Shown here one piece after another: positions 10,617 through 21,453 of a DNA stretch of 64,000 nucleotides. The notes beneath the pieces are model-generated. The model was not told the origin of the DNA, searched no databases, and was given only the letters and a program-made list of their open reading frames with translations. The DNA is taken from contig OZ237769.1 in NCBI GenBank assembly GCA_965178125.1, forward strand, positions 1 through 64,000. The letters are read 5' to 3'. The stretch's first letter is position 1. Every line of letters starts with the position of its first letter. The DNA comes from Bilabrum cf. latius. Lineage: Eukaryota > Bigyra: Bicosoecida > Bigyra > Bicosoecida. The position numbers and the translations under genes are program-made.

Positions 10617-13600
10617 CGCAGTCTGTCAGGAGGTGCAAGCCAAGCCTCTGGGAGCTCACCAGCCCGTCCTCGCTCATCGAGAAGCGGTGGTCCCAGCAGC
10701 AGCCACAGTCTGTCAGGAGGTGCAAGCCAAGCCTCTGGGAGCTCACCAGCCCGTCCTCGCTCATCGAAGAGCGGTGGTCCCAGCAGCAGCCACAGTCTGT
10801 CAGGAGGTGCAAGCCAAGCCTCTGGGAGCTCACCAGCCCGTCCTCGCTCATCGAGAAGCGGTGGTCGCAGCAGCAGCCGCAGTCTGTCAGGAGGTGCAAG
10901 CCAAGCCTCTGGGAGCTCACCAGCCCGTCCTCGCTCATCGAGAAGCGGTGGTCCCAGCAGCAGCCATAGTCTGTCAGGAGGTGCAAGCCAAGCTTCTGGA
11001 GGTGCATCAGGCCGCATTCTGTCCCGACCAGCACCAGCGTCTGGCCAATAGAGGATGGTGGAGCTGTCACCATCGCAGAGATTCTTAGCAGATATGTGCC
11101 TTGGATTTGCACCATTGCCTCCTGTCCGTAGACAAGGAGCTCGTGCTGCGGCAAGAAAGAAGGCCATTGTTGCGGAGAGTCGATCATCTGGCTAGCCAAT
11201 CCCACCAAGTGCCAGCCGAGGCCTTCCAAGCTCGGCGTCAAGAAGGAGATCGACAAGCAGCACACTTTCGGACCGACCGTAGAGCTTTGCAGCGTTCTAG
11301 GTTCCCCCACTCTCTGACGACATGCCGCTGTCTTGTCACTGTGATTCTGCCTTTGATTTAGATGGATACACTGCACTTGGAGCGGTAGCGTGTTGTACTG
11401 GCACAGGTGAAGATGAGACTTCGAACTACTTCCTGCCTCAAACGTTGGCAAGGCCGCTGGGGCTGGACGGATCGGACCATACACTGCTGGACTGGATCAC
11501 AGATGGCGTTCTAGGCGTCCATGACTCAGATTCGCTGCTTCCGTCGTATACCAGCTTGTCTCAATCGCCTGCTTCTGGCGTGGTAGTTCGAGCGGCACAT
11601 GCCCAGCGCCCACCTGCAGGAGGCTCGATGCGACTAGCATGGTCGTCACACATTGATGGCGGTGATAGCGTCTTCAAGGATGAGCAGACTGCCATGCGAT
11701 GGTCTTCGTTAGAGAAACACGGGGATACCTTGGAGGTTGCGAGCGTGGTGGCCAAGGTGCATGCTCTGCGCCAGCAAAGTCCGCACGGTATTGGTGGCAC
11801 GAACATTCGGGTCCTGGCAGCTGGGGCTTAGGCAGACGTGTCTAGATATAGCAAACACATTGAGTAGCAGTGCAAACGTGAGTACCAGTGGACTCTCGAC
11901 AAAGCTGACAGGGGAGGCTGGTCCTCAGTGCTCCCGCACGCTGGAACCTTGTGGAGTCGGGCCGTGCATCAAGCGTCATCGAGCGGCCAGAGCGATCAAT
12001 AGGCTAATCTACCAAAGCTTCATGTCCTGAGCGGTCTTGCAACTGATATTCACGTTCAGCTTTTCGACGTTGGTGCAGCTACAGTGTCTGTCATGGTGCC
12101 GGGTGGTTTGCTTGCCTTCTGTCGAGACCTGATCGACGCCTTTGAACCTCCTATTAGGTCACTGCAACACACGCTTGATTCTGAAGGGGTTGTGGAACTA
12201 GCAAACGACGAGGGATTCTGGACCCAAGGATCACACATCGATGTCATTCGGAGTTGTTTGCTGTACGTGTTTGGCTCGGGCCTACGAGCTGCTGCCAAGA
12301 AGCTCGATTGGTAGGGACCCGAGCTAGTGATTCGTGTATAGCGCGGAGGTGGGCAAACTGGTGGATTCAAGTCATCTCTCACGCATGTTGCCAGTGGGCG
12401 AGGCCCGTAGACAAGCAGATTCTGGCCCAGTTCTCACACTCGGGACCGTAGTCCATCACGATTTCTGTCAAGTGCATTTCATTGGGTGCGATGCTTGGGG
12501 TATCCTGCTGTTGGTCAGACTGATGTGTCTGACTCCGACTCCGAGTCTGACTCCAGGTCTGACTCCGACTCTGGTGTGAGTGAGGCCACAGAAGCAAGGC
12601 AAGCAGAATCCGTTGCAGTGCTTGGCCGGGACAACTGGCTCTAGGATCAGGACGGCTTGCTGCGGCGCATGGTGCACGTTTCTCACTACAACCGATTCCT
12701 CATGATATTGCTCATGAGGCAGGTGGCAAGATGCTCAGTGTTTTATGTATAGCGAGTCGGCTGCAAGGCTTGCAAGCCGATGTCTCTCTTGCTGCAGGCT
12801 GCACAGCAACAGATGCGCAGAGCAGAGGCAGACATTGCTGCTCAGCAGTCAGCACGGGAGCGCGCTCGACAAGCTGCGATGGATGAAAGCGATGAAGAGG
12901 ACGCCAGAGGACGGAGAGGTGAGTGGTTTGGTCCGACAGGAGATCGCAGTGACGGGACATCAAGGACTCCCACAGGTCCAAGCTCTACAACAGCTGCCAG
13001 CAGCAAGCCAAAGACGCGTGTTGCCAGTCGATAGATGCAGACTGGCGTGGCGCAGGCGCGTGCATGGAGTGGATCTTAGTAGCGTCGAGGTATGCGAGAT
13101 CTTGCGGCCATCATTCATCCGCATGGTCTGCTGACTCCCCAGCAAGACGCAGACATGGCCACGTACTGCAGTTTTGGCGTTGGCTTTGAATTGTGTGGCC
13201 AGCCCTCGCACACAGTAGCAATTCCCAACCCAGCTATGATAAAGTTCATGCACAGCAGTCGTGATGAGCTTTTGCAAGAGGTTGTGCATGGTACGCCGCT
13301 CGAACGGGCTCGGTACGCCGTGGTGCGAGAGGCTACTCGTCCCTACGGGGCACTGGCGTCGGTTGGCGAGTACGCTGGGACATTGCAAGGGAAGCTGCCG
13401 TCTTCTATCTCTTGGGGTGACATCGCTGCAATACACCAGCGTGTACTTGCCAAGGATACCGCGCATGCAACCAGTGACGACGGGGGTATATCGTCCTTCC
13501 TGCCATTTGGCTGCCTGCTGTCGTCGTAGTTGCACGTGTATCAGCCCGGAGCGTTCCGATCCCAATAGCCAAGTCCAGGGACGCACGATTCCGCGCATGA

Positions 13601-16403
13601 TCTATTTCGGCGGCGTGTTCTCTCCAGGCTGCGCCACTCTGCTGAGACAGACGCACAAAGAGCAGTTGCACCCGTTGCGCGAGGTAGAGATGTCGCAGCT
13701 GCTAGTGGAGCACTCGAGACACTGCCAATTCGCAGGCATATACAGTGTGGGCTTCAAACAGCATACGAACAAAGCATGCAAAGGCTGTCGAAAGGCCTGA
13801 AAGGGTCAACGCGAGGCGAATTCGACGTGCCCGCATCAACCATGGCCTTGATGCTGGGCTGCGTGATGCTACCAGCTGAAGCAATCTACTAGCAGCAGCG
13901 CCCTGAGCACCGCGCCTAGACTACTGAAGAGTATTCTGAAGCTCCTTTCGCACGCCATTTCATAGAAGTCGTGCATGACGATGTCATGGAGGACTACATA
14001 CAGTTGGTTTACACTACTTTCAATCGAGCCCTCCAAAGGATCCAGAGGTTGCTTGTGGCATCTGTCTGCGGTTCTGACAGGATTCCGACATTCCAACGTT
14101 CTGCAATGTGGGCGCTAGCGGCATCAATGTCCCGGTGTTGCTTAGAAGGATGGGTGGCTTTACGAACGGATGCATGGTCGCAGGTTGTTGCAGAACAAAC
14201 TGCTGTGACATGGCTACCTGCAACAAGGCCTGTCCTGCGCAACCTTGGACCTGCTACAATTGAGTGGCAGGTCGTCCGCGACTGTCTGCAGTCATCTGGG
14301 TGCATGCCAGAGCAATCTGCTGTTGTTGCAGTCGCAGCAGCAATCGTCGATCAAGTTGCCAGTGCCGTGCATTCCGTTCGCGCTGGGGACGGCCACGGCT
14401 CGCGCCTGAACTCGTGGACGGTTTTAGCCGTATGTGAAATCATAGTTACGTCTTGGAGCCTTTGCGCCGTAGCAGAGTGCAACGGAATGACATGGCAAGT
14501 GGCCAGGAGGTCCACGCAATATGCCCTCTGTGGGCTTGTGTCGGCGCACGATAGCGAGCAGTTTAGGATGGGGATTAGTGGTGTCAATAGCGGGGTCGCA
14601 GGATTTCGCGCAATGGTACGAGCTGACGTTGTGGCGGCCATTCTAGACAAACTTCCTGTTCGGTGCTAGCTAGTCTATGACATGCGGGCGCTGACCGGTA
14701 TCAACGTTGCTATCACGATTGAGATGGAGCTCAGGAAGCTGTATCTGGCACAGTTGCATTTGCCAAAGCTCCACCTACGCAACGGCACACGGAAGGGAAT
14801 GCTAGCAAGGGGTAGTCTGGCTGTAGCACTGTACGGGCAGCTTGTGTCTCGATTGAAGTGCTCGAGGAGCTCGATCTTGGTGGGTCTGAGGTCGTGCATA
14901 TCGAAGACAGCAGTCTGCCCGTACCCCACCGCGGCTGCCATGTGGCGCGGGTCGACGAATGCAGGCAATTTCAGGGCAGATTACGCTACCAAGTCCTCTG
15001 CTCGAGCGTCTGGCCTTCCTGTTGCCGTTCTGACGACAGAGTCCCCAACCATGCAGCGCACGCTTCCTGCGGAATCCTCAGTAAAGACGTCGTATGTCGC
15101 GGCTCTGCTGCGAGCCGTTGTGAGCACCAGGCCGCAAGGACAGCCATCAGTAGCAGACGAGCAGTTCCGCAGCATGCTGTCCCAATGGCTGCTTCCAGCT
15201 TGCGTAATTGGATCTGCAACATTGCTACCAGACCGTATACAGCGAACTTAGCTGCCTGGAATCAAGCGACCGAGAGGTGATCAAGCACCAGACGCGGAGG
15301 ATGGACCGACCGTGGTGGTTGGGCCACCTCCAGCATCCGCATAGCCTGCCGTCATTGTTGCCCAGCGCGTCGAAGAGTTCATGGTGGAGCATGGCAAGTG
15401 GCAGATTCCAAGGTTTGGTGACAAGCAGACGTTTCAGGGAACCTTGAACCGACCAGATGGGTCTCTCAGGCGGGTGATCGATGTATGCTACCATGGCGCA
15501 GGCCTGTGCGTGGACCTGCAAGCAGCTCCATTCACCGTGCCTGCACTTTCGGATGCTCCGTACAACAAGTTGGCGGGCAAGGGAGACCTACGAATCTGCA
15601 TGCAGGACGACTTAAAGATTGTGCATGCTGCTCGCACGGAAGTCGCTCGCATCATTGGCGGTCAGGAACGTCTAAAGAGGATCCACAGATATAGGATATG
15701 GCAGGCAACCAGGGAAAGTTATCCCGCGCTGCCCAACGATACGCCCGATTTGTTCCGGCGTGCTTGCTCTGGTGAAGACATCGGGGCTACCAGCGCATCA
15801 ACGCAGTAGCCTTCAGCATCATTGAGTCCTGTCATGGAGAACCATGCAAGCCAGCAATGGCCCTCCGAACACAGTGATGAAGAGCATGATGAAATGCCGC
15901 GTTCCAAGAAGCGCTTCCGGCGGCCAGACATCCCAATAGCTTCACTGACCGGAACGTCGGGAGCTGTCAGTGACGGTGGTTTCAAGCCTCCGGCAATTGG
16001 CAACTACCAGTCTGGGCGGCCAGCATCCAGTGGAGCTGGGAGTGGTGGTGACGCGTTTACATTGCAGTCGTCACTAGGCATAGACGCAAGGAAACGTGCA
16101 GCATTGGCTGGTCTGGCACCGCCCTAGGGTTCCTCGAGCGGCACCGCAGCAGCACCCAGGGGGATCCAGCGGCTTGCAGCATCTAGCGAGGCAGAAGGAG
16201 CAGACGAGGAGGACGAGCAACGCTTGGCGATATCGCCCGTGTCAAGTTCGAGCCTACGTAGTCATGGCTCAGAAGCGTTGGAGCATGCCTACTCAGGTGC
16301 TCGTGGTGAAGTGGAGACGCTGGTTCCAGGCCATCCGCCGCAATGGATCTCCATTCCAGCCCTCGACGACGTATACTGGGACCATGACACGTATTGGGAT
16401 TGA
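9996..16403 (+). CDS. Giant unrecognised protein with 26 internal UAG (Gln) codons
   Basis: A 66-base exon (9996-10061, after a cgcag acceptor) is joined by a 93-base gtgaga...cacag intron to one exon of 6,249 bases (10155-16403) ending in TGA. The large exon has 2,082 sense codons, 25 in-frame UAGs and no in-frame UAA or UGA. The UAGs start at 10446, 11049, 11193, 11280, 11298, 11829, 11865, 12000, 12312, 12339, 12408, 12642, 12750, 13032, 13077, 13080, 13527, 13566, 13890, 13917, 14667, 15249, 15342, 15807 and 16125; one more is at 10041 in the small exon. A poly-Ser run is followed by about five 29-residue repeats (LSGGASQASGSSPARPRSS), a Ser/Asp-rich stretch near 12530, helical folded-looking stretches at 13090-15800 and a charged tail (SKKRFRRP). 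No known domain is recognised. The true 5' end is not resolved. Confidence 0.8.
10490..10611 (+). repeat. AGC/AGT trinucleotide run (poly-Ser)
   Basis: About 40 serine codons, AGC and AGT mixed, broken by two or three asparagine codons, inside the giant gene. The opposite strand reads as poly-Leu or poly-Cys, which explains several spurious minus-strand ORFs here. Confidence 0.9.
10621..11000 (+). repeat. 87-bp in-frame tandem repeat (29 residues, about 5 copies)
   Basis: gtctgtcagg recurs at 10621, 10708, 10795, 10882 and 10969, a period of 87 bases. The period is divisible by three, so the giant protein's frame is kept. Copies differ by a few bases, mostly second- or third-position changes. 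Confidence 0.92.
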
Positions 16404-17347
16404 CAAATTGAACAAGAGTTTAGCTATGAGCAAGTACTATTCGACCTATGCTGAACAGTTTTCTAGAAATGGTCTGGAAACCAATATATGGGGCTGCCTC
16501 CAACACGTCGTCCTACATGTTGTACCAAGCCACATACTCCGTTCCGTAGATTGGTTGTTGTACAAGTACTAAGACTTTATGTATCGAGTTGGGATGCGGT
16601 CCACAAAGCGTACTGATCCCAATCGTGCACGGACACATCCGGTGACCTGACTTGCTGTGGTGACTGCCTGCCAGTGGGCTGATTCCGACGTCCGGGTTAT
16701 CAATTCCGTCCTAGGATGCCGCCGAAATGTTTCATTGAAACCTACTTAGTATCGTAGCCTGAGGTGCCGGTCAGTTGGTCAGCAAAGGAAGTCGCTTGTG
16801 CTGGCTGGCACTGAGGAGCAGTGGGGGCTTCAGCATGTCAACTGGAGGACAGCGATGCCTGCTGCGTAGCGTGTGGAATTAGACTAGATTGAATTGATGT
16901 ATGAATATGATGCGCCAGCGTTATCAAATCGCGAAGCTGTGCACGGTTCTCGTATACTTCTGGCAGCTGGAGCACCTGCTAACGTGAGCAAATCTCAAAT
17001 ATTCCCCCAAGTAATGCATAAATCGAACTGATAGCTATGATCAAGTGCAACGAAATAATAACTTGCTTGAAACAATGACGAGATTGACCGTATACACTGC
17101 TGAGTCTGGCTGCATCGTGAAGCTCAGACGCCGCGCCGCGGCATGCTGGTTCCGCTGTTCGCGACCGTTTGTGGATTCTGGCGCAACCACACCTCTCCGC
17201 GCCACAGACCGGCTCAACTGTCCTGGGGGCTGTTGGGATTCATGTTAATTACCATTTACTGCCATACATCGTTGTGTGTTCAAGGTGGAATGCTGCTGTG
17301 GCTCTGCTTTGGTCTCGTCTCCTTGGGGCGCGCGATGGCGTTTGCAG
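16404..17347. other. Intergenic region and unresolved upstream exons
   Basis: No long frame under either code. Some of it probably belongs to the gene ending at 17662: a possible exon end (aag, then gtggaa) lies near 17285, but the reading frame upstream is unclear. Confidence 0.3.
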
Positions 17348-17662
17348 ACAGAACAGCTAGGTACCGCATAGCCCGAGTACAACAACCGCCAGGTATTTTG
17401 ATTCTATTGTATTCATTCAGTTTGTTTGCTTTGTATTTGTGTTAGGTTCTGGCATCTGAATGGGAAGGTCGCTGGTCTGCTGACGTGCTTGTGCGTTGTC
17501 CAGTTTTCATGACAGCACTCAGGTATGCTGCCATGCATCGAGGGGCTATAAATTTGTTTTCAATCGTTTCATTCTTTTCCTATGCATTGCAGGCAGCCTT
17601 TAGGACCCACCTGTGCTGATGAGACCCTCTCGCCGCTTCTGGCAAACATTGCATGGAACTGA
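17348..17662 (+). CDS. 3' exons of an unrecognised small gene (one UAG)
   Basis: Three exons join cleanly: 17348-17392 (after tttgcag), 17446-17522 (after gtgttag) and 17593-17662, which ends in TGA. The introns are 53 and 70 bases with gtattt and gtatgc donors. The joined peptide begins TEQLGTAQPEYNNRQ and ends LLANIAWN; the Q after TEQLGTA is a UAG at 17369-17371. The middle exon reads VLASEWEGRWSADVLVRC. Exact phase agreement at both junctions (0, then 2) and a continuous frame support the model. Upstream exons are not resolved and I do not recognise the family. Confidence 0.5.
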
Positions 17663-17821
17663 GCAGATCCGTGCGGTGGGCGAGCAGAGAGTCAGACCGG
17701 CCAACCGTATAGGGATCCGTACGGATGGCGGTTGATTCTTTGGTCTCTTCAGGGCAGTCCCAATGATGCGTCCCGTCCCCAGCTCCTGGACTCGGCCTTC
17801 GGCGGCACGCCCGTCATCCTC

Positions 17822-17947
17822 TCACGCGGCTGCCCGCGCACCCTCCCAGCACTTAGTCCTTGAGTCGGGCGGGAGCGCGGGTGCGTGCTTCGAGGCAGCG
17901 CGTGCCCCCGGGGCGAGAAGGAGCAGGCCAATGACGAGGAGCAGCAT
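17822..17947 (-). CDS. Possible short secreted peptide
   Basis: A minus-strand ATG at 17947 opens a 41-residue frame ending in TGA. Its start, MLLLVIGLLLLAPGARA, is a textbook signal peptide with an Ala-x-Ala-like cleavage site. The mature part is only about 24 residues, and the frame stays open past the TGA, so a splice may have been missed. The plus strand here is also open in another frame. Weak call. Confidence 0.2.
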   Translation of the reverse strand: MLLLVIGLLLLAPGARAASKHAPALPPDSRTKCWEGARAAA

Positions 17948-18598
17948 CCCGGGACAGGTGTCTCTGTAGATCCGATCGTCGAGTGTGGAGGTGTGTGTGG
18001 CAACACGATGAACCTGATGTCCCAGATCCGCAATGAGGTGGGGCAGGCAGTGCATGGGGAGCGCAAGCTCCTCGTGCACGCGCTTCATGCCGGCTCGCTG
18101 CCATCGGCCGCTGACTTGATCCCCGGGCTCGCGCACTTGTCGCGGCCCGTGCTGTCTCAGTCACGGACGGGCGAGCTGGATGGAGCACCTGCCCGACGGG
18201 GAGACAACCCCCTATTCTCGCGGGCGAAACACAGCAGGGCACACCTCCTTGGCAAACCCAATTTGCACGACGCGGTTTGGTCCAGACTCGCCGGGTGGGC
18301 GTCCATCCCGTGCAGCCCCCTGGGTGCTCGTCACCCACGGGCCGCACTGCCGAGGAGACCGCGGCCGAGATTCATTGCAAACCAAGCAGACACACATAAT
18401 CAAACACCAAATATGCATTGCCAATCACTTGCACCTCTTGCCGACTGCTTGCATCCTTGCAACTGGCCCAGATCCGCCTCAGTGCGATCTTGCGACCACT
18501 TCGACACTGCGCGGCACCGCCGTCTTTGCGGAACATGTCAACTTCTGCGGAACATGTCAACTTTCGCGGCGCCTTACCCTTCCCTGAGATGGTACTGT

Positions 18599-19118
18599 AA
18601 CCCTAACCCTAACCCTAACCCTAACCCTAACCCTAACCCTAACCCTAACCCTAACCCTAACCCTAACCCTAACCCTAACCCTAACCCTAACCCTAACCCT
18701 AACCCTAACCCTAACCCTAACCCTAACCCTAACCCTAACCCTAACCCTAACCCTAACCCTAACCCTAACCCTAACCCTAACCCTAACCCTAACCCTAACC
18801 CTAACCCTAACCCTAACCCTAACCCTAACCCTAACCCTAACCCTAACCCTAACCCTAACCCTAACCCTAACCCTAACCCTAACCCTAACCCTAACCCTAA
18901 CCCTAACCCTAACCCTAACCCTAACCCTAACCCTAACCCTAACCCTAACCCTAACCCTAACCCTAACCCTAACCCTAACCCTAACCCTAACCCTAACCCT
19001 AACCCTAACCCTAACCCTAACCCTAACCCTAACCCTAACCCTAACCCTAACCCTAACCCTAACCCTAACCCTAACCCTAACCCTAACCCTAACCCTAACC
19101 CTAACCCTAAACCCTATA
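18599..19118 (+). repeat. Telomeric (CCCTAA)n tract 4
   Basis: About 85 copies, same orientation as the other three, decaying at its right end (ccctaaaccctataatc) before a satellite array. It lies 9 kb inside tract 3, proximal to the giant gene. Confidence 0.97.
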
Positions 19119-19132
19119 ATCTAAAACCTAAA

Positions 19133-20398
19133 GACATGGACTGCCGGATCTCGGGGCAGGATCGAGTGCTTGGGTGCTTGGGTGCTGGGTGGACTGGTGG
19201 AGCGCGCGGGACATGGACTGCCAGATCTCGCGGCAGGATCGAGTGCTTGGGTGCTTGGGTGCTGGGTGGACTGGTGGAGCGCGCGGGACATGGACTGCCA
19301 GATCTCGCGGCAGGATCGAGTGCTTGGGTGCTTGGGTGCTGGGTGGTCTGGTGGAGCGCGCGGGACATGGACTGCCAGATCTCGGGGCAGGATCGAGTGC
19401 TTGGGTGCTTGGGTGCTGGGTGGACTGGTGGAGCGCGCGGGACATGGACTGCCGGAGCTCGCGGCAGGATCGAGTGCTGGGGTGCTTGGGTGCCGGGTGG
19501 ACTGGTGGGGCGCGCGGGACATGGACTGCCAGATCTCGGGGCAGGATCGAGTGCTTGGGTGCTTGGGTGCCGGGTGGACTGGTGGAGCGCGCGGGACATG
19601 GACTGCCAGATCTCGCGGCAGGATCGAGTGCTTGGGTGCTTGGGTGCTGGGTGGTCTGGTGGAGCGCGCGGGACATGGACTGCCAGATCTCGCGGCAGGA
19701 TCGAGTGCTTGGGTGCTTGGGTGCTGGGTGGACTGGTGGAGCGCGCGGGACATGGACTGCCAGATCTCGGGGCAGGATCGAGTGCTTGGGTGCTGGGTGG
19801 ACTGGTGGAGCGCGCGGGACATGGACTGCCAGATCTCGGGGCAGGATCGAGTGCTGGGATGCTTGGGTGCTGGGTGGACTGGTGGAGCGCGCGGGACATG
19901 GACTGCCGGATCTCGCGGCAGGATCGAGTGCTTGGGTGCTTGGGTGCTGGGTGGACTGGTGGAGCGCGCGGGACATGGACTGCCAGATCTCGCGGCAGGA
20001 TCGAGTGCTTGGGTGCTTGGGTGCTGGGTGGACTGGTGGAGCGCGCGGGACATGGACTGCCAGATCTCGCGGCAGGATCGAGTGCTTGGGATGCTTGGGT
20101 GCTGGGTGGACTGGTGGAGCGCGCGGGACATGGACTGCCGGATCTCGCGGCAGGATCGAGTGCTGGGGTGCTTGGGTGCTGGGTGGTCTGGTGGAGCGCG
20201 CGGGACATGGACTGCCAGATCTCGCGGCAGGATCGAGTGCTTGGATGCTTGGGTGCTGGGTGGACTGGTGGAGCGCGCGGGACATGGACTGCCAGATCTC
20301 GCGGCAGGATCGAGTGCTTGGGTGCTTGGGTGCTGGGTGGACTGGTGGAGCGCGCGGGACATGGACTGCCAGATCTCGCGGCAGGATCGAGTGCATGA
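19133..20398 (+). repeat. 77-bp satellite array, about 16 copies
   Basis: acatggactgcc recurs at 19134, 19211, 19288, 19365 and onward with a period of 77 bases; one copy is about 10 bases short and a few carry single changes. The unit has no stop codon in any of six frames, so long ORFs run across the array in every frame. None of them is taken as a gene. Confidence 0.95.
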
Positions 20399-20424
20399 GC
20401 CGCGTTAGGAACGCGATCACATGA

Positions 20425-21453
20425 AAGGTAAATAAAATTTGTTGAAGGTATCTTTTTGCTTGCCGGTGTTCATGCTTTTCTGGTACCGGCACTGGGTCCG
20501 CCATTTACTATGATATAAGGTGTAGGCCTACATGCCTGCACATGAACAGTAGGCTGTCGAACTCCAGCTCAGTGTCAAAATTAACCCACTGTTGCAGACT
20601 CAGCCGCCATAATCCTGAGTAAATATACACGTTTAAGTTAGGAGACCGAATTCACTGAAAACTATATCGTAGTCTGTTCCATTGAGAGCGGCTGAATTAG
20701 GACGAACCGAGCCATCTCGATTGCCGTTTGTATATTGCTCGCATTCTGCTTTGATAGTATTCGCCCTACCTTGCCTGCTACTCGAATTGGCCCTGCTGAA
20801 GCAACACTTCTCTGTCGAGATGACGCCGCGATCACTGCCGACAAGAGCCGCTCGGCCTCCAGCCACCCTGTGACATCCCAAATGGGTCATCCTTGAATTT
20901 GTCAGCCTGCAAATATCCCCAGCAGCGACTAGTATACCGATTTAGATTTCGTCATTTTGGTTCTACTGATTCGGCGCTGCAGCCGTCAGTCGATGGACCC
21001 CTCTTTGGGGAAGGGGGTTATAAACTCCTCAAGGTAGCACCCCCTTTTGTTGACACCCTGTTGCTACCCCCCCCCCCCCCCCAAAAACCCGTGTGCAACC
21101 CCTTGGCGGGGTCTGTCTGATATCGCTTAGCTTCCGGGGAATTCCATTCCAGGCTTGATTCCACCGCCAGCGGGCGACAGAAGCACGGGTCCGACGGAAG
21201 ACGGACTTGAATCAGAGCTTCGCCTGGGTTTTGACTCGTGAAGTCCTCGTTAGACGCTCATTTCCGCCTGGGCACAACGGGTGAAAGAGTTGAGCAACGG
21301 CATCGACCTGCAGCCATACGCGAAACACGCCATGGCGTCTTCCGTGTGAGACCACCATTACGTGTCTAAGAGCTATTAGTATTGCTTGCGCCCCTGCATC
21401 ACCGCGATCGTCAGCCAAGTCCGCTCTGAATCGCGCCCCGCAGTCGGGCAGGC
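20425..21453. other. Intergenic region with a poly-C run
   Basis: No supported gene. A run of about 16 C lies near 21067. An 85-codon minus-strand frame (20633-20890, ending in TAA) has no recognisable features. Confidence 0.5.

Noticed and set aside
10062-16127. Eight separate plus-strand ORFs (10062, 10452, 11322, 12084, 12780, 13092, 13971, 14682 and onward) as independent genes
   Set aside because: All lie in one frame, and every break between them is UAG. Under UAG = Gln they form one gene.
17885-20504. Plus-strand ORF 17885-20398 and minus-strand ORFs over 19114-20504
   Set aside because: They run through CCCTAA repeats and the 77-base satellite, which is open in all frames.
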